Shown here: in pieces, positions 7,652 through 25,615 of the stretch
Layout of the letters: every line of letters starts with the position of its first letter
Numbering within the stretch: position 1 is the stretch's first letter
Assembly (NCBI RefSeq): GCF_004135625.1
Contig: NZ_SDPV01000002.1
Coordinates: 1,261,502-1,325,501 of the forward strand
Direction: 5' to 3'
From: Pelagerythrobacter rhizovicinus
Lineage (GTDB): Bacteria > Pseudomonadota > Alphaproteobacteria > Sphingomonadales > Sphingomonadaceae
Length of the DNA: 64,000 bases
Translations under genes and position numbers: made by a program
Notes under the pieces: model-generated
The model's input: the letters and a program-made list of their open reading frames with translations, nothing else
What the model was told of the DNA's origin: nothing
Database searches by the model: none

Positions 7652-9619
7652 CTAGACCCCGGACGGCCAGGTCTCGGGCGCCTGGTCGTGCGGCTCGTGC
7701 CGCGCGAGCGGTTCGAGCGCGCGGGTCTCGTCGAACCAGACGTAGGCATCGAACTGCTCGGGCAGCACCGATTCGCTGTAGTGGCTCCAACGTTCGGTCT
7801 CGGGGCGATAGATCACGCCGATGAAGCGTTCGAGCAGCGGTTCCGACAGGCGCCGGGCCAGCGCGGGGTCGCTCGAGAGATCGAGCAGGAAGCGCGGCAC
7901 GCCGCTGTCGTGGCATAGCCGCTCGTAGCTGTCGCGGCGCGAAGGAACGACGCGCTTGACCTCGCGATCGCCGTCCCAGTCGGTCGCTGCCGAGACCGTG
8001 CCGGTGTGCGTGCCGAGGCCGATCAGCGCGACCTCCTCGCCCCATTTCTCGCGCGCGAGCTGGCCGATGTTGTGTTCGCCGCGTGCCGCGCCCATCTCGG
8101 TCGCGCGCGCGTCGCCGATATGGCTGTTGTGCGCCCAGACCACCGCCTTGGAGCGCGGCCCGCGTGCTTCCAGCAGATGTTCAAGCGTCTCGGCCATATG
8201 GCTATCGCGCAGGTTCCAGCTCTCCGCGCCGCCGTAATACATCACGCGGTAGTAGCGCTCGGCCGAGGCGACGAGCCGCGCGTTCATCGCGGCGCCGAAG
8301 CTCTCGCCGTCCGCGCCGAGCGCGCGCTCGAGCAGATCGCGGCACTGCGCGACGACGGCCTGCTCGCACTCGGCATAGCCCTTGCGTAGCGCCGCGCGGC
8401 CGTAGGTCGCGGGATCGGCCTGCCACGGGGTGAGGCAGCCGTAGCGCTCGCGCGCCACCGCCGCGGCCTCCGGATCGTGCTCGTCGAGGTAGGCAAGCAC
8501 CGCTTCGATGGAACCGGACATGTTGTAGATGTCGAGGCCGTAGAAGCCGACCTGGTCGTCCTCGCCGCGGCCCTCGTTGATCGTCCTGAGATCGCGCAGG
8601 AAACCGGGCATGACCGTGTTGCGCCACATCCATGTGGGGAAGCGCTGGAAGGGCATTGGCGCATCCTCCCGCTGTGGCAGCCCGCGGATATAGCGGTCGT
8701 AGGCGGCGGCATCGGGCCAGTCGCCTTCGATCGCGACAACCGTGAAGCCGTGGCGTTCCACGAGGTGACGCGTGATCGCGGCGCGCGCGGCATAGAACTC
8801 GTGCGTGCCGTGGCTGCACTCGCCGAGCATGACCACGCGGCGGTCGGCGAAGCGGTCGAACGCCGATGCGAAGCCGGGCTCGTCGACGTCGCCGAGCGGG
8901 ATCGCGGCATCGGCGATCAGCTCGGGCAGACTCTTTGTGCGGGCCGGCTGGTGGTTGCTGGCCGCGCGTGTGCCACCTTCCGGAACCGCGCCGGGAAGAA
9001 GGGGAACAAAGCGCACCGGCGCAATGTCATGGCTCTCCCATGCGTCTTCGCCCGTGCGGACGACGCAGCGGAGCTGCTGGACGTCCTCGCCGCCGACGGG
9101 GATGATCAGCCGACCGCCCACGGCAAGCTGCTGCTTGAGCGCTTCGGGCACCTCGATCCCGCGCGCGGCGACCAGAATGGCGTCGAATGGGGCCTCCTCG
9201 GGCCATCCCTGCATCCCGTCGCCCGCGATCACGTCGAGATTGTCGTAGCCAAGGGCCGCGACGCGTTCCTGCGCCTGCCGGGCGAGGATCGCGTGGCGCT
9301 CGATGGCGAAGACGCGCCGCGCGATGCGCGAAAGGACCGCGGCGGCATAGCCCGAGCCGGCGCCCACCTCGAGCACGCGGTCGCCCGGGGCGACCTCGGC
9401 CGCATCGATCATGCTGGCAACGATATAGGGCTGCGAGATCGTCTGCCCCTCGCCGATGGGCAGCGGGCCGTCCTCGTACGCGAATTCGGCCATGTCCTCG
9501 GGCACGAAACGCTCGCGCGGCACCTCGCGGAAGGCCTGCAGTATCGGTTCGTCGGTGATGCCGCGGGCGCGGATCTGCCGCTGCACCATGTTTTCGCGTT
9601 GCTTGTCGTAGTCGGCCAA
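7652..9619 (-). CDS. L-isoaspartyl O-methyltransferase fused to erythromycin esterase-like domain
   Basis: 655 residues in two parts. Residues 1 to about 215 are a complete protein-L-isoaspartate O-methyltransferase: MVQRQIRARGITD, RERFVPED, then the SAM-binding VLEVGAGSGYAAAVLS and the post-motif GGRLIIPVGG. Residues from about 240 to the end are an erythromycin esterase-like domain with VMLGECSHGTHEFY, AIEGDWPDA and VVWAHNSHIGDARA, which carry the His/Glu residues of that family. The first half repairs age-damaged aspartyl residues in proteins. The second half is a hydrolase family in which only some members open macrolides, so its substrate here is unknown. There is no signal peptide. The reading frame is continuous through the junction. 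Confidence 0.92.
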   Translation of the reverse strand: MADYDKQRENMVQRQIRARGITDEPILQAFREVPRERFVPEDMAEFAYEDGPLPIGEGQTISQPYIVASMIDAAEVAPGDRVLEVGAGSGYAAAVLSRIARRVFAIERHAILARQAQERVAALGYDNLDVIAGDGMQGWPEEAPFDAILVAARGIEVPEALKQQLAVGGRLIIPVGGEDVQQLRCVVRTGEDAWESHDIAPVRFVPLLPGAVPEGGTRAASNHQPARTKSLPELIADAAIPLGDVDEPGFASAFDRFADRRVVMLGECSHGTHEFYAARAAITRHLVERHGFTVVAIEGDWPDAAAYDRYIRGLPQREDAPMPFQRFPTWMWRNTVMPGFLRDLRTINEGRGEDDQVGFYGLDIYNMSGSIEAVLAYLDEHDPEAAAVARERYGCLTPWQADPATYGRAALRKGYAECEQAVVAQCRDLLERALGADGESFGAAMNARLVASAERYYRVMYYGGAESWNLRDSHMAETLEHLLEARGPRSKAVVWAHNSHIGDARATEMGAARGEHNIGQLAREKWGEEVALIGLGTHTGTVSAATDWDGDREVKRVVPSRRDSYERLCHDSGVPRFLLDLSSDPALARRLSEPLLERFIGVIYRPETERWSHYSESVLPEQFDAYVWFDETRALEPLARHEPHDQAPETWPSGV

Positions 9620-9742
9620 GATCGCGCCTTTCCGGCGAGGGCCCGCGTCTCGCGCGATCGGGGCAGGCCCCGCCCGTCGTGTTGATCGCTTCTCCCGCTC
9701 AACGACGTGCGCTCGCGATCGTGCCCGCGCGGGGCAAAAGAA

Positions 9743-9772
9743 AGGGCCCGGCGGATCGCTCCGCCGGGCCCT
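9743..9772 (-). terminator. groEL terminator
   Basis: A 13-bp perfect stem (AGGGCCCGGCGGA with its complement) closed by a 4-base loop. On the minus strand it is followed by TTCTTTTGC. It lies 27 bases beyond the groEL stop codon. Confidence 0.9.
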
Positions 9773-9798
9773 CGTATCGTCTGACCGGATGGCCGGGC

Positions 9799-11457
<1,659 letters not shown>

Positions 11458-11461
11458 TCAT

Positions 11462-11549
11462 GATCCCCCGCGGAGGCGGGGGTCTCGGTGTTCTGGGTCG
11501 AAGGTTTCAGACCAGGCGGCCTGAGGTCCCCGCCTTCGCGGGGACTCAG
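11462..11549. repeat. Paired-hairpin repeat between groES and groEL
   Basis: Two GC-rich palindromes face each other: 11462-11484 (stem CCCCCGC, loop GGAG) and 11521-11549 (core TCCCCGC, loop CTTC, with an outer CTGAG/CTCAG pair). The first resembles the arm at 39633-39655 (GATCCCC...GGGGTC). It is part of the dispersed family also seen near 27.5 and 39.7 kb. Confidence 0.75.
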
Positions 11550-11555
11550 AAATCA

Positions 11556-11843
11556 TCAGGAGATGATCCCCATGATGTCGCTTTCCTTCATGATCAGCAG
11601 GTCTTCGCCGTCGAGCTTGACCTCGGTGCCGGACCACTTGCCGAACAGCACGCGATCGCCTTCCTTGACGTCGAGCGGAGTGATCGTGCCGTCTTCCGCC
11701 TTGGCGCCCGAGCCGACGGCGATCACTTCGCCTTCGCTCGGCTTTTCCTTGGCGTTATCGGGGATGATGATGCCCCCGGCGGTCTTTTCTTCGGCTTCGA
11801 TGCGACGGACCAGTACGCGGTCGTGCAGCGGACGAAATGCCAT
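11556..11843 (-). CDS. groES: Co-chaperonin GroES
   Basis: 95 residues. It is the heptameric lid of the GroEL chamber. Family features are complete: [20 protein letters not shown] at the N-terminus, the mobile-loop region [15 protein letters not shown], and the C-terminal [14 protein letters not shown]. It is first gene of the operon, with CIRCE 38 bases and the promoter about 70 bases upstream of the ATG. Confidence 0.99.
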   Translation of the reverse strand: MAFRPLHDRVLVRRIEAEEKTAGGIIIPDNAKEKPSEGEVIAVGSGAKAEDGTITPLDVKEGDRVLFGKWSGTEVKLDGEDLLIMKESDIMGIIS

Positions 11844-11880
11844 TGGTGTGACCTCTCTGCTAAGAGTGAATGAGTTGCTG

Positions 11881-11907
11881 TTGGCACTCTCGGTATGAGA
11901 GTGCCAG
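11881..11907. promoter_or_regulatory. CIRCE operator (HrcA site)
   Basis: TTGGCACTC - 9 bases - GAGTGCCAG, which matches the CIRCE consensus TTAGCACTC-N9-GAGTGCTAA with compensating changes that keep the palindrome. It lies in the groES 5' leader just downstream of the predicted transcription start, the usual position for HrcA repression. hrcA itself is not in this window. Confidence 0.93.
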
Positions 11908-11914
11908 CGCGGCG

Positions 11915-11943
11915 CATATGTGGATGAGCAGGGTGCTAGTCAA
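11915..11943 (-). promoter_or_regulatory. groESL promoter
   Basis: On the minus strand TTGACT (11938-11943), a 17-base spacer and CATATG (11915-11920). The expected start point falls beside the CIRCE palindrome. The -10 is imperfect. Confidence 0.6.
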
Positions 11944-11985
11944 CAGGCGCGCGCGCAAAAAAAATCGCGCCGGACGAGGGGCCGG

Positions 11986-13392
11986 TCAGGCGGGCTGCGG
12001 GATGTTCGCCGGATGCCGGATCGTGAGCGCCAGCCGATCGCGCCGGCGCCAGCGGGACACCAGCAGCAGGGCCGCGACGATCAGACCGGCGGCGAGCCCG
12101 ATCCACACTCCCGTACCTTCGAGCGACGTCGCGAAGCCGAGCGCCAGCGCCACGCCCAGGCCCGGTACCCAGTAACTGAAGATCGCAATCCACATGGGGA
12201 CGCGCGTGTCCTGCAGGCCGCGCAGCGCCCCGGCCGCGACCGCCTGGACCCCGTCGAACAGCTGGAAGGCGGCGGCGATGACCAGGTATTGCAGTGCGAA
12301 ACCGACCAGCACGGCGTTCTCCGGCGCCCAGGGATCGATGTAGATCGCCAGCAGCGGTTTCGGGATTGCGATCATTGCGCCCGCAGTCACTGTCATGAAA
12401 GCGGTGCCCATGACGATCGCGGTCCATCCCGCCCGCATGATTCCGTCGCGGTCGCGGGCGCCGAAGAAATAGCCGACCCGGATGGTGGCGGCCTGCCCGA
12501 TCCCGAACGGCACCTGGAACGCCAGCGCCGCGATCTGCAGCGCGACGGTATGCGCGGCGAGCTGCGAGGTGCCGATGTTGCCCATCAGGAATGCCGCCGC
12601 GCCGAAGATGCCCGCCTCGGCGGTGATGGTCAGGGCGATGGGCGTGCCGACTCGCACGATCTGGACGAGCCGCCGCCAGTCGGGCCGCCACCAGAAGCCG
12701 AAGATGTGATAACGGTGCAGCCGCGGGTCGAGGCGAATTGCGAGGACATAGGCGAGCATGGTGACGATGCCGGTAATGATCGTCGCCACCGCCGCGCCGC
12801 GCAGGCCGAGTTCGGGCGCGCCCAGATTGCCGAAGATGAAGGCGTAGTTCGCCAATCCGTTCACCGCGATTCCGCTCGCGGTGATGGCTGTGGCGAAGAC
12901 CGGACGGCCGAGCGCGGATACGAAGTTACGCAGCACGTTGTTGATCACCATCGGGACCAGCGACCAGATGATCACGAGGTTGTAGGTGCTGGCTAGGCCG
13001 ATGATCTCTTCCTGCTGACCCGTCAGCCGCATGACCGGTTCGAGCAGGAGGCACAGCCCCATTCCGCCCGCACCGCTGAGAACGGCAAGCCACAGCGCCA
13101 TGCGGGTCGCGCGGCGGACCGGGCGCAGCGCCGGCGCCCGCGCGCCCAGCTCCTCCGCGATCAGCGGCGCGACCGCCCCGGTCAGTCCGGACAGCGCCCA
13201 CAGGACAAGCCCGAAAAGCGCGACTGTGATCGCAGATGCGGCGAGCGGCGCCTCGCCCAGCCGCGCGATGAAGATCACGTCGATCGCATAGGTGAGCATC
13301 TGCAGCAGATTCGCGAGCGCAAGCGGCCATGCGAGGCGGTAGGTCGCCGCGATTTCGGTGCGCCAGGGCGAGAGGGTGCGTGCGTCGGACAT
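11986..13392 (-). CDS. MATE-family multidrug/cation efflux transporter
   Basis: 468 residues with about 12 hydrophobic helices in two homologous halves. It starts MSDARTLSPWRTEIAATYRLAWPLALANLL. Typical MATE features are LEAPLAAS-like helix 2 (RLGEAPLAASAITVALFG), PLIAEELGA, and in the second half the equivalent QIAALAFQVPFGIGQAA. MATE carriers export drugs or metabolites in exchange for Na+ or H+; the substrate cannot be read from sequence. The frame is open 84 codons further upstream, but that extension has no homology, so the ATG at 13392 is preferred. It is transcribed toward groES with no close same-strand partner. Confidence 0.92.
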   Translation of the reverse strand: MSDARTLSPWRTEIAATYRLAWPLALANLLQMLTYAIDVIFIARLGEAPLAASAITVALFGLVLWALSGLTGAVAPLIAEELGARAPALRPVRRATRMALWLAVLSGAGGMGLCLLLEPVMRLTGQQEEIIGLASTYNLVIIWSLVPMVINNVLRNFVSALGRPVFATAITASGIAVNGLANYAFIFGNLGAPELGLRGAAVATIITGIVTMLAYVLAIRLDPRLHRYHIFGFWWRPDWRRLVQIVRVGTPIALTITAEAGIFGAAAFLMGNIGTSQLAAHTVALQIAALAFQVPFGIGQAATIRVGYFFGARDRDGIMRAGWTAIVMGTAFMTVTAGAMIAIPKPLLAIYIDPWAPENAVLVGFALQYLVIAAAFQLFDGVQAVAAGALRGLQDTRVPMWIAIFSYWVPGLGVALALGFATSLEGTGVWIGLAAGLIVAALLLVSRWRRRDRLALTIRHPANIPQPA

Positions 13393-13523
13393 AAAGCCGT
13401 CCCGGGTAGGGGCGGCCGGCGGCAACGGGAAGCGGAAATGCCTGCCCATGCATGAATTCGGCGCCAGCGCGTCCTTGGTGCCACAGCTTGCGTGCGGCGC
13501 ACCGGCACGGCAAGGATCGGCGC

Positions 13524-13928
13524 ATGAGACGAGGCATGGAAGTCGCGCTGCTGGCGCTGGTGCTGACCGGTTGCGGGTCGGGCGACCGCGCCCGCGAACA
13601 GGCGGCAGGTTCGGCCGAGCCGTCGGCGACGAAGGAAGCGGCACGGCCGGCAGCCTTTGCCCGCTGCGCCACCTGCCACCAGACCGCGCCGGGGCGCAAC
13701 GGGATCGGTCCGTCGCTCGCCGGCGTCTATGGAGCGCCGGCGGCGCACGAGCCGACTTATGCCTACAGCGGCGCGATGCGTTCGTCTGGTCTCGTGTGGG
13801 ACGAGGCGACGCTCGACGCCTATCTCGCAGATCCGCGAAACGTCGTGCCCGGCACCAAGATGGTCTTCCCGGGAGTGCGCGATCCGGCCGAGCGGACCGC
13901 GCTCATCGAATACCTGAAGACGCTGTAG
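13524..13928 (+). CDS. Lipoprotein class I cytochrome c
   Basis: 134 residues. The signal peptide ends in a lipobox (LTGC, Cys17), so the mature protein is probably membrane-anchored in the periplasm. A haem c attachment site CATCH is at 48-52, and a Met ligand is likely in VPGTKMVFPGV. The fold resembles cytochrome c2/c552 electron carriers. AAGGA lies 7 bases before the ATG at 13524. The frame is open further upstream but that part overlaps no signal sequence. It is divergent from the MATE gene and convergent with rplL. Confidence 0.88.
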   Translation: MRRGMEVALLALVLTGCGSGDRAREQAAGSAEPSATKEAARPAAFARCATCHQTAPGRNGIGPSLAGVYGAPAAHEPTYAYSGAMRSSGLVWDEATLDAYLADPRNVVPGTKMVFPGVRDPAERTALIEYLKTL

Positions 13929-14066
13929 GCGTTGGTTTGCGAACGTGGCCGACCGCGCTGCGATCTGTTCGACCGATCGGCCCGAGCCTTACCTGTTTGG
14001 GCAAGACCGCTTGCGGGGGGTGCGATGGATGAAGGTGCATCGGCAAGCAATATAGCCGCCCAGCAA

Positions 14067-14098
14067 AAGGGGGCGGCGCCTTGCGGCACCGCCCCCTT
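14067..14098 (-). terminator. rplJL terminator
   Basis: A 14-bp stem (AAGGGGGCGGTGCC on the minus strand, one G-T pair) with a 4-base loop, followed by TTTTGC. It is placed 26 bases after the rplL stop. Confidence 0.9.
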
Positions 14099-14124
14099 CG
14101 CGTGTTCTCGAGAGAAGAAGTCGA

Positions 14125-14502
14125 TTACTTCAGCTCGACGGTGCCGCCGGCTGCCTCGATCTTGCTCTTGACCTCTTCGGCCTCGGCCTTGTTCACGCCT
14201 TCCTTGAGCGGCTTCGGCGCGCCTTCGACGAGAGCCTTGGCTTCGGTCAGGCCCAGGCCGGTGATGGCGCGGACTTCCTTGATGACCTGGATCTTCTTGC
14301 CACCGTCGCCGGTGAGAATGACGTCGAACTCGTCCTTCTCTTCGGCGGCAGCAGCTTCGCCACCACCGGCGGCGGGGCCGGCAACGGCGACGGCAGCGGC
14401 GGCGGAAACGCCCCACTCTTCTTCCAGCGCCTTGGCGAGTTCGGCCGCCTCGAGGACGGTCAGCTTCGAAAGTTCTTCAACGAGCTTGGCGATATCGGCC
14501 AT
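14125..14502 (-). CDS. rplL: Ribosomal protein L7/L12
   Basis: 125 residues. It is the flexible stalk protein that recruits translational GTPases. The N-terminal dimerisation domain ([22 protein letters not shown]) is followed by the Ala-rich hinge and the C-terminal domain [21 protein letters not shown]...EAGGTVELK. It is second gene of the rplJ-rplL unit, 70 bases after rplJ, with its own strong terminator. Confidence 0.98.
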   Translation of the reverse strand: MADIAKLVEELSKLTVLEAAELAKALEEEWGVSAAAAVAVAGPAAGGGEAAAAEEKDEFDVILTGDGGKKIQVIKEVRAITGLGLTEAKALVEGAPKPLKEGVNKAEAEEVKSKIEAAGGTVELK

Positions 14503-14572
14503 GATGTTTCACTCCAGATAAATTCGGCTGGGGCAGGTTGCCCCGGGGAAAATCGCGTTATGCGAGAACCGT

Positions 14573-15088
14573 TTACGCCGCTTCCTTGGCGCCATAGGCA
14601 CCGAAGACGCGGGCGAGCTTGGACGCGGGTTCGTTGACGACCCGGGCGATCTTGGTCGCCGGGGCGTTGACGAGGCCCACCAGCGTGCCGCGCAGCTCGT
14701 CGAGCGAGGGCATCGAGGCAAGCGCCCTGACCCCGGCTTCGTCGAGCAACTGCCCACCCATCGAACCGCCCACGATCTCGAGCTTGTCGTTCGACTTGGC
14801 GAAGTCCACTGCGGCCTTGGCCGCTGCCACCGGGTCTTCCGACCAGGCGAGAGCCGTCGGCCCGGAGAGGTATTCCTCCAGGCCTTCGTACTTGGTGTCC
14901 TTCAGGGCGAGCTTGGCAAGGCGGTTCTTCGCAACCTTGTAGGACGCACCGGCTTCGCGCATCTTTCCGCGCAGATCGGTGGACTGCGCCACCGACAGGC
15001 CGAGGTTGCGGGTGACAACCACCACGCCGACCTCGTTGAAGACCGCATTGAGCTGGGCGACCGCATCGGCTTTTTGCGTACGATCCAT
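14573..15088 (-). CDS. rplJ: Ribosomal protein L10
   Basis: 171 residues. It anchors L7/L12 dimers at the ribosomal stalk. MDRTQKADAVAQLNAVFNEV and the region ASYKVAKNRLAKLALKDT are typical. The ATG at 15088 has AAGGAG six bases upstream; a start 5 codons earlier would lie over this ribosome binding site. In most bacteria rplJL is followed co-directionally by rpoBC; here rpoBC is 1.8 kb away on the other strand, and rplK-rplA are not adjacent either. L10-L12 usually represses its own mRNA through the leader. Confidence 0.98.
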   Translation of the reverse strand: MDRTQKADAVAQLNAVFNEVGVVVVTRNLGLSVAQSTDLRGKMREAGASYKVAKNRLAKLALKDTKYEGLEEYLSGPTALAWSEDPVAAAKAAVDFAKSNDKLEIVGGSMGGQLLDEAGVRALASMPSLDELRGTLVGLVNAPATKIARVVNEPASKLARVFGAYGAKEAA

Positions 15089-15103
15089 GCCATACTCCTT
15101 CAC

Positions 15104-15318
15104 TGTGGCCGACCGGGAGGCTCCCGGACGACCGGCTACGTTGTCCGTGCCGAAAACCCGGCACGGGCGAGTCCGTCGATCAGGGAAGGAGATGCGCCGA
15201 CTGGCGCGAACCGCGGGTGCAAGGCACCTGCGGGAGAAACTCTTTTCCCCGTCTAGGCCGGAGATTAAGCCCCTGACGGGGCACCGGCTGTCTCGGACGG
15301 ATGACTGGCGAAACGCAA
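15104..15318 (-). other. rplJ 5' region, possible L10 autoregulatory leader
   Basis: About 215 bases without a gene. It contains small hairpins: CCGGGA/TCCCGG at 15115-15129 and GTGCCG/CGGCAC around 15147-15166. An L10 leader binding the L10-L12 complex would be expected here, but I cannot confirm the kink-turn. No other feature was recognised. Confidence 0.35.
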
Positions 15319-15346
15319 AGAGGCCCGCCGGTCGGGGCGGGCCTCT
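15319..15346 (-). terminator. Terminator after the small lipoprotein gene
   Basis: An 11-bp perfect stem (AGAGGCCCGCC) with a 6-base loop, followed on the minus strand by TTTGCGTTT. It lies 45 bases past the stop codon and insulates rplJ from the lipoprotein gene. Confidence 0.8.
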
Positions 15347-15390
15347 AGCAGAAAGTCCGGGCGGGTCAAGCCACCGCGGGGCCGGCCGAC

Positions 15391-15654
15391 TTACATCGGC
15401 TCGGTTGTCGGCTCCTCGTCCGAAGTCGTCGTATCGTCCGTCACCGTGTCGTCCGCCATTGTGTCGTCGGTCATGGTCGGGTCGGTCATCGTGGGATCGG
15501 CCATGGTGTCGTCGGTCAGCGCCGGATCGGTCATCGTGTCGTTGGCCATCGTGTCGGCCGTCGTGTCTTCCGGCACCTCGGTATCGGTTGCAGGATCACC
15601 GCATGCGCCGAGCGCAATGGCGAGCGGAAGGGCGGCAAGTGCGAGCTTTTTCAT
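15391..15654 (-). CDS. Asp/Thr-repeat small lipoprotein
   Basis: 87 residues. MKKLALAALPLAIALGACGD is a clear lipoprotein signal (lipobox LGAC). The mature part is a low-complexity array of short units such as DTMAD, TMTDP and TMTDD, highly acidic and probably unstructured. AAAGGAG lies 7 bases before the ATG at 15654; an upstream in-frame start would precede this site. The coding DNA repeats are close to direct repeats and could change length by slippage. No known function. Confidence 0.8.
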   Translation of the reverse strand: MKKLALAALPLAIALGACGDPATDTEVPEDTTADTMANDTMTDPALTDDTMADPTMTDPTMTDDTMADDTVTDDTTTSDEEPTTEPM

Positions 15655-15720
15655 GGGTAGGCTCCTTTGGTTACTCGCCATATAATTGCCACAATCCCGC
15701 TCGGTTCCCGGAATCACGAA

Positions 15721-15927
15721 CTAATTTGCATCTCCTTCGTCATAGACGAGCAGATCTCCCGGTTGACACTCGAGCTCGCGGCAGATCGCCTCGAGAGTCG
15801 AGAAGCGGATGGCCTTGGCCTTGCCGGTCTTGAGAATGGAGAGGTTGGCGAGCGTAAGGCCCACGCGCTCCGCCAGTTCGGTCAGGGTCATGCGGCGTTC
15901 GCGCAGCAGGTCGTCGAGATGCACCAT
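15721..15927 (-). CDS. Small XRE-type HTH regulator
   Basis: 68 residues, essentially one Cro/CI helix-turn-helix: LDDLLRERRMTLTELAERVG, then LTLANLSILKTGKAKAIRF as turn and recognition helix, ending CQPGDLLVYDEGDAN. It resembles the YozG-type regulators found next to DUF2975 membrane proteins, and that partner lies directly upstream on the same strand. The start was set at the ATG 15927 (MVHLDD, preceded by AAGGGAG). An alternative start at 15966 overlaps the stop of the upstream gene and would allow translational coupling. It probably autoregulates the pair. Confidence 0.85.
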   Translation of the reverse strand: MVHLDDLLRERRMTLTELAERVGLTLANLSILKTGKAKAIRFSTLEAICRELECQPGDLLVYDEGDAN

Positions 15928-15965
15928 GATTCTGCTCCCTTCTGCGGTTACATTCGTAAGGGACA

Positions 15966-16487
15966 TCACACGGTCCCTTCCAGGTCTTCGCGCATGGTGG
16001 CCCCTTGGCGAAAAACGCGCGCGAGAATGAACAGGACGAGCGCGAGCATCAGTCCGTTCAGCGATATGTCCTCGCCCGAAACCAGTGCCTCCATCGGCTC
16101 CATGCGGGCTACGGTAATCCCTATTGAGAACAGACCGAAAGAGACAGCCTGATACGCGATGGCGAGCAGCGCCATCGTCCGCAAACGGTCAGCATTCAAA
16201 CAGGAGAATGGATCGCCTGCTCCGACGCTGTCCACGATGCGGCCTAGCTGAAGCGCGAAAAACAAAGCGATTCCGGAAGCCAGCAGCGCCAGAAGGAGTG
16301 CCAGCGGCAACTCGGAGAGGTGTTCGGGAGCAAGTGCGCTCGCCGATGGCGGCATCAGCCCAAGGGCGCCGGTCTGCCAGACGATATAGGTCACGAGACC
16401 GATCAGGAGCAACGCGCCGCCGGCGGCGAATACTCCCGCCATGATCCAGATGGCGAAGCGGCTGAGCCGCAGCAATGGATCCTTCAT
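15966..16487 (-). CDS. DUF2975 membrane protein
   Basis: 173 residues with four predicted membrane helices, near residues 12-38, 55-80, 100-125 and 135-155. This matches DUF2975 proteins, which usually sit upstream of a small XRE regulator as here. Start MKDPLLRLSRFAIWIM at the ATG 16487 is preceded by GGGGAG. The hydrophilic stretch SVGAGDPFSCLNADRLRTMAL is the most characteristic part. Function unknown; a membrane-linked control of the HTH partner is an inference from the constant pairing. Confidence 0.85.
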   Translation of the reverse strand: MKDPLLRLSRFAIWIMAGVFAAGGALLLIGLVTYIVWQTGALGLMPPSASALAPEHLSELPLALLLALLASGIALFFALQLGRIVDSVGAGDPFSCLNADRLRTMALLAIAYQAVSFGLFSIGITVARMEPMEALVSGEDISLNGLMLALVLFILARVFRQGATMREDLEGTV

Positions 16488-16512
16488 GATGATTCTCCCC
16501 TTTAGCAGTTGA

Positions 16513-16572
16513 TATCGATAGTCGATAATATCGCCCGGCCTTATTGTCAATCGATAATATCGAAAAACGATA
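16513..16572 (-). promoter_or_regulatory. Candidate operator/promoter of the DUF2975-HTH pair
   Basis: Two identical 12-base sites TCGATAATATCG (16522-16533 and 16551-16562) lie 29 bases apart. A TATCGATA palindrome sits at 16513-16520 and a half-site ACGATAT near 16567. Between the two sites the minus strand carries TTGACA (16545-16550), with TATCGA 17 bases downstream. The arrangement suggests a regulator overlapping the promoter, most simply the small HTH protein itself. Confidence 0.55.
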
Positions 16573-16603
16573 TGGCGCTTTGTTTTGGATATCTGCCGGC
16601 CCG

Positions 16604-16632
16604 TTGACAGCGCAGGCGGCAAATCCTACATG
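16604..16632 (+). promoter_or_regulatory. Candidate rpoBC promoter
   Basis: TTGACA (16604-16609), a 17-base spacer and TACATG. It would leave a 5' leader of about 220 bases before rpoB. The rest of 16488-16863 shows no gene. Confidence 0.45.
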
Positions 16633-16863
16633 CCCTCCGACCGCACGCTTCGAGCAAGGTCCGTTCATGCGCGGGATCGGACCAAGGAATGGAAGCGGCT
16701 TTCCATATTCGCGACGTTCGATCGAGCTGCAGCAGGCCCCGTAAGGGCGCGATTTGCTGCGGCTTTCTGGCGTCTCGCGATGTGGTGCTCCACGCGCAGC
16801 GCATGAATTTCAATGCCGGCGGCGCGATGCCTCCGGCGCAGCACGAAGAGGCGAATCACCTCC

Positions 16864-21057
<4,194 letters not shown>

Positions 21058-21065
21058 CGCGTTTC

Positions 21066-21160
21066 TCCCCCTCCCGCTCGCGGGAGGGGGTCGGGGGGTG
21101 GGCCTGACCGCCCGCCCGGAACAGACCCACCCCTAACCCCTCCCGCAAGCGGGAGGGGGA
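21066..21160. repeat. Paired-hairpin repeat between rpoB and rpoC
   Basis: Arms at about 21066-21106 and 21122-21160 are imperfect inverted copies of each other. Each contains a small palindrome (CTCCCGC / GCGGGAG) and the sequence ACCCCTAACCCCTCCCGC or its complement. The right arm is nearly identical to the arm at 31349-31383. Confidence 0.75.
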
Positions 21161-21174
21161 CAAAGGAAGAAGAA

Positions 21175-25500
<4,326 letters not shown>

Positions 25501-25522
25501 GACACCCGTCCCAAGCGACACG

Positions 25523-25552
25523 AAGCCCCGCCGGAGCGATCCGGCGGGGCTT
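25523..25552 (+). terminator. rpoBC terminator
   Basis: A 13-bp stem AAGCCCCGCCGGA with its complement, GCGA tetraloop, followed by TTTTT. It begins 22 bases after the rpoC stop. Confidence 0.95.
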
Positions 25553-25615
25553 TTTCGTGCGCGCGATCGGGGCTAGCCTGCGGCGTCTTCGCACTCGCAC
25601 GGGAGAACGCCGGAC

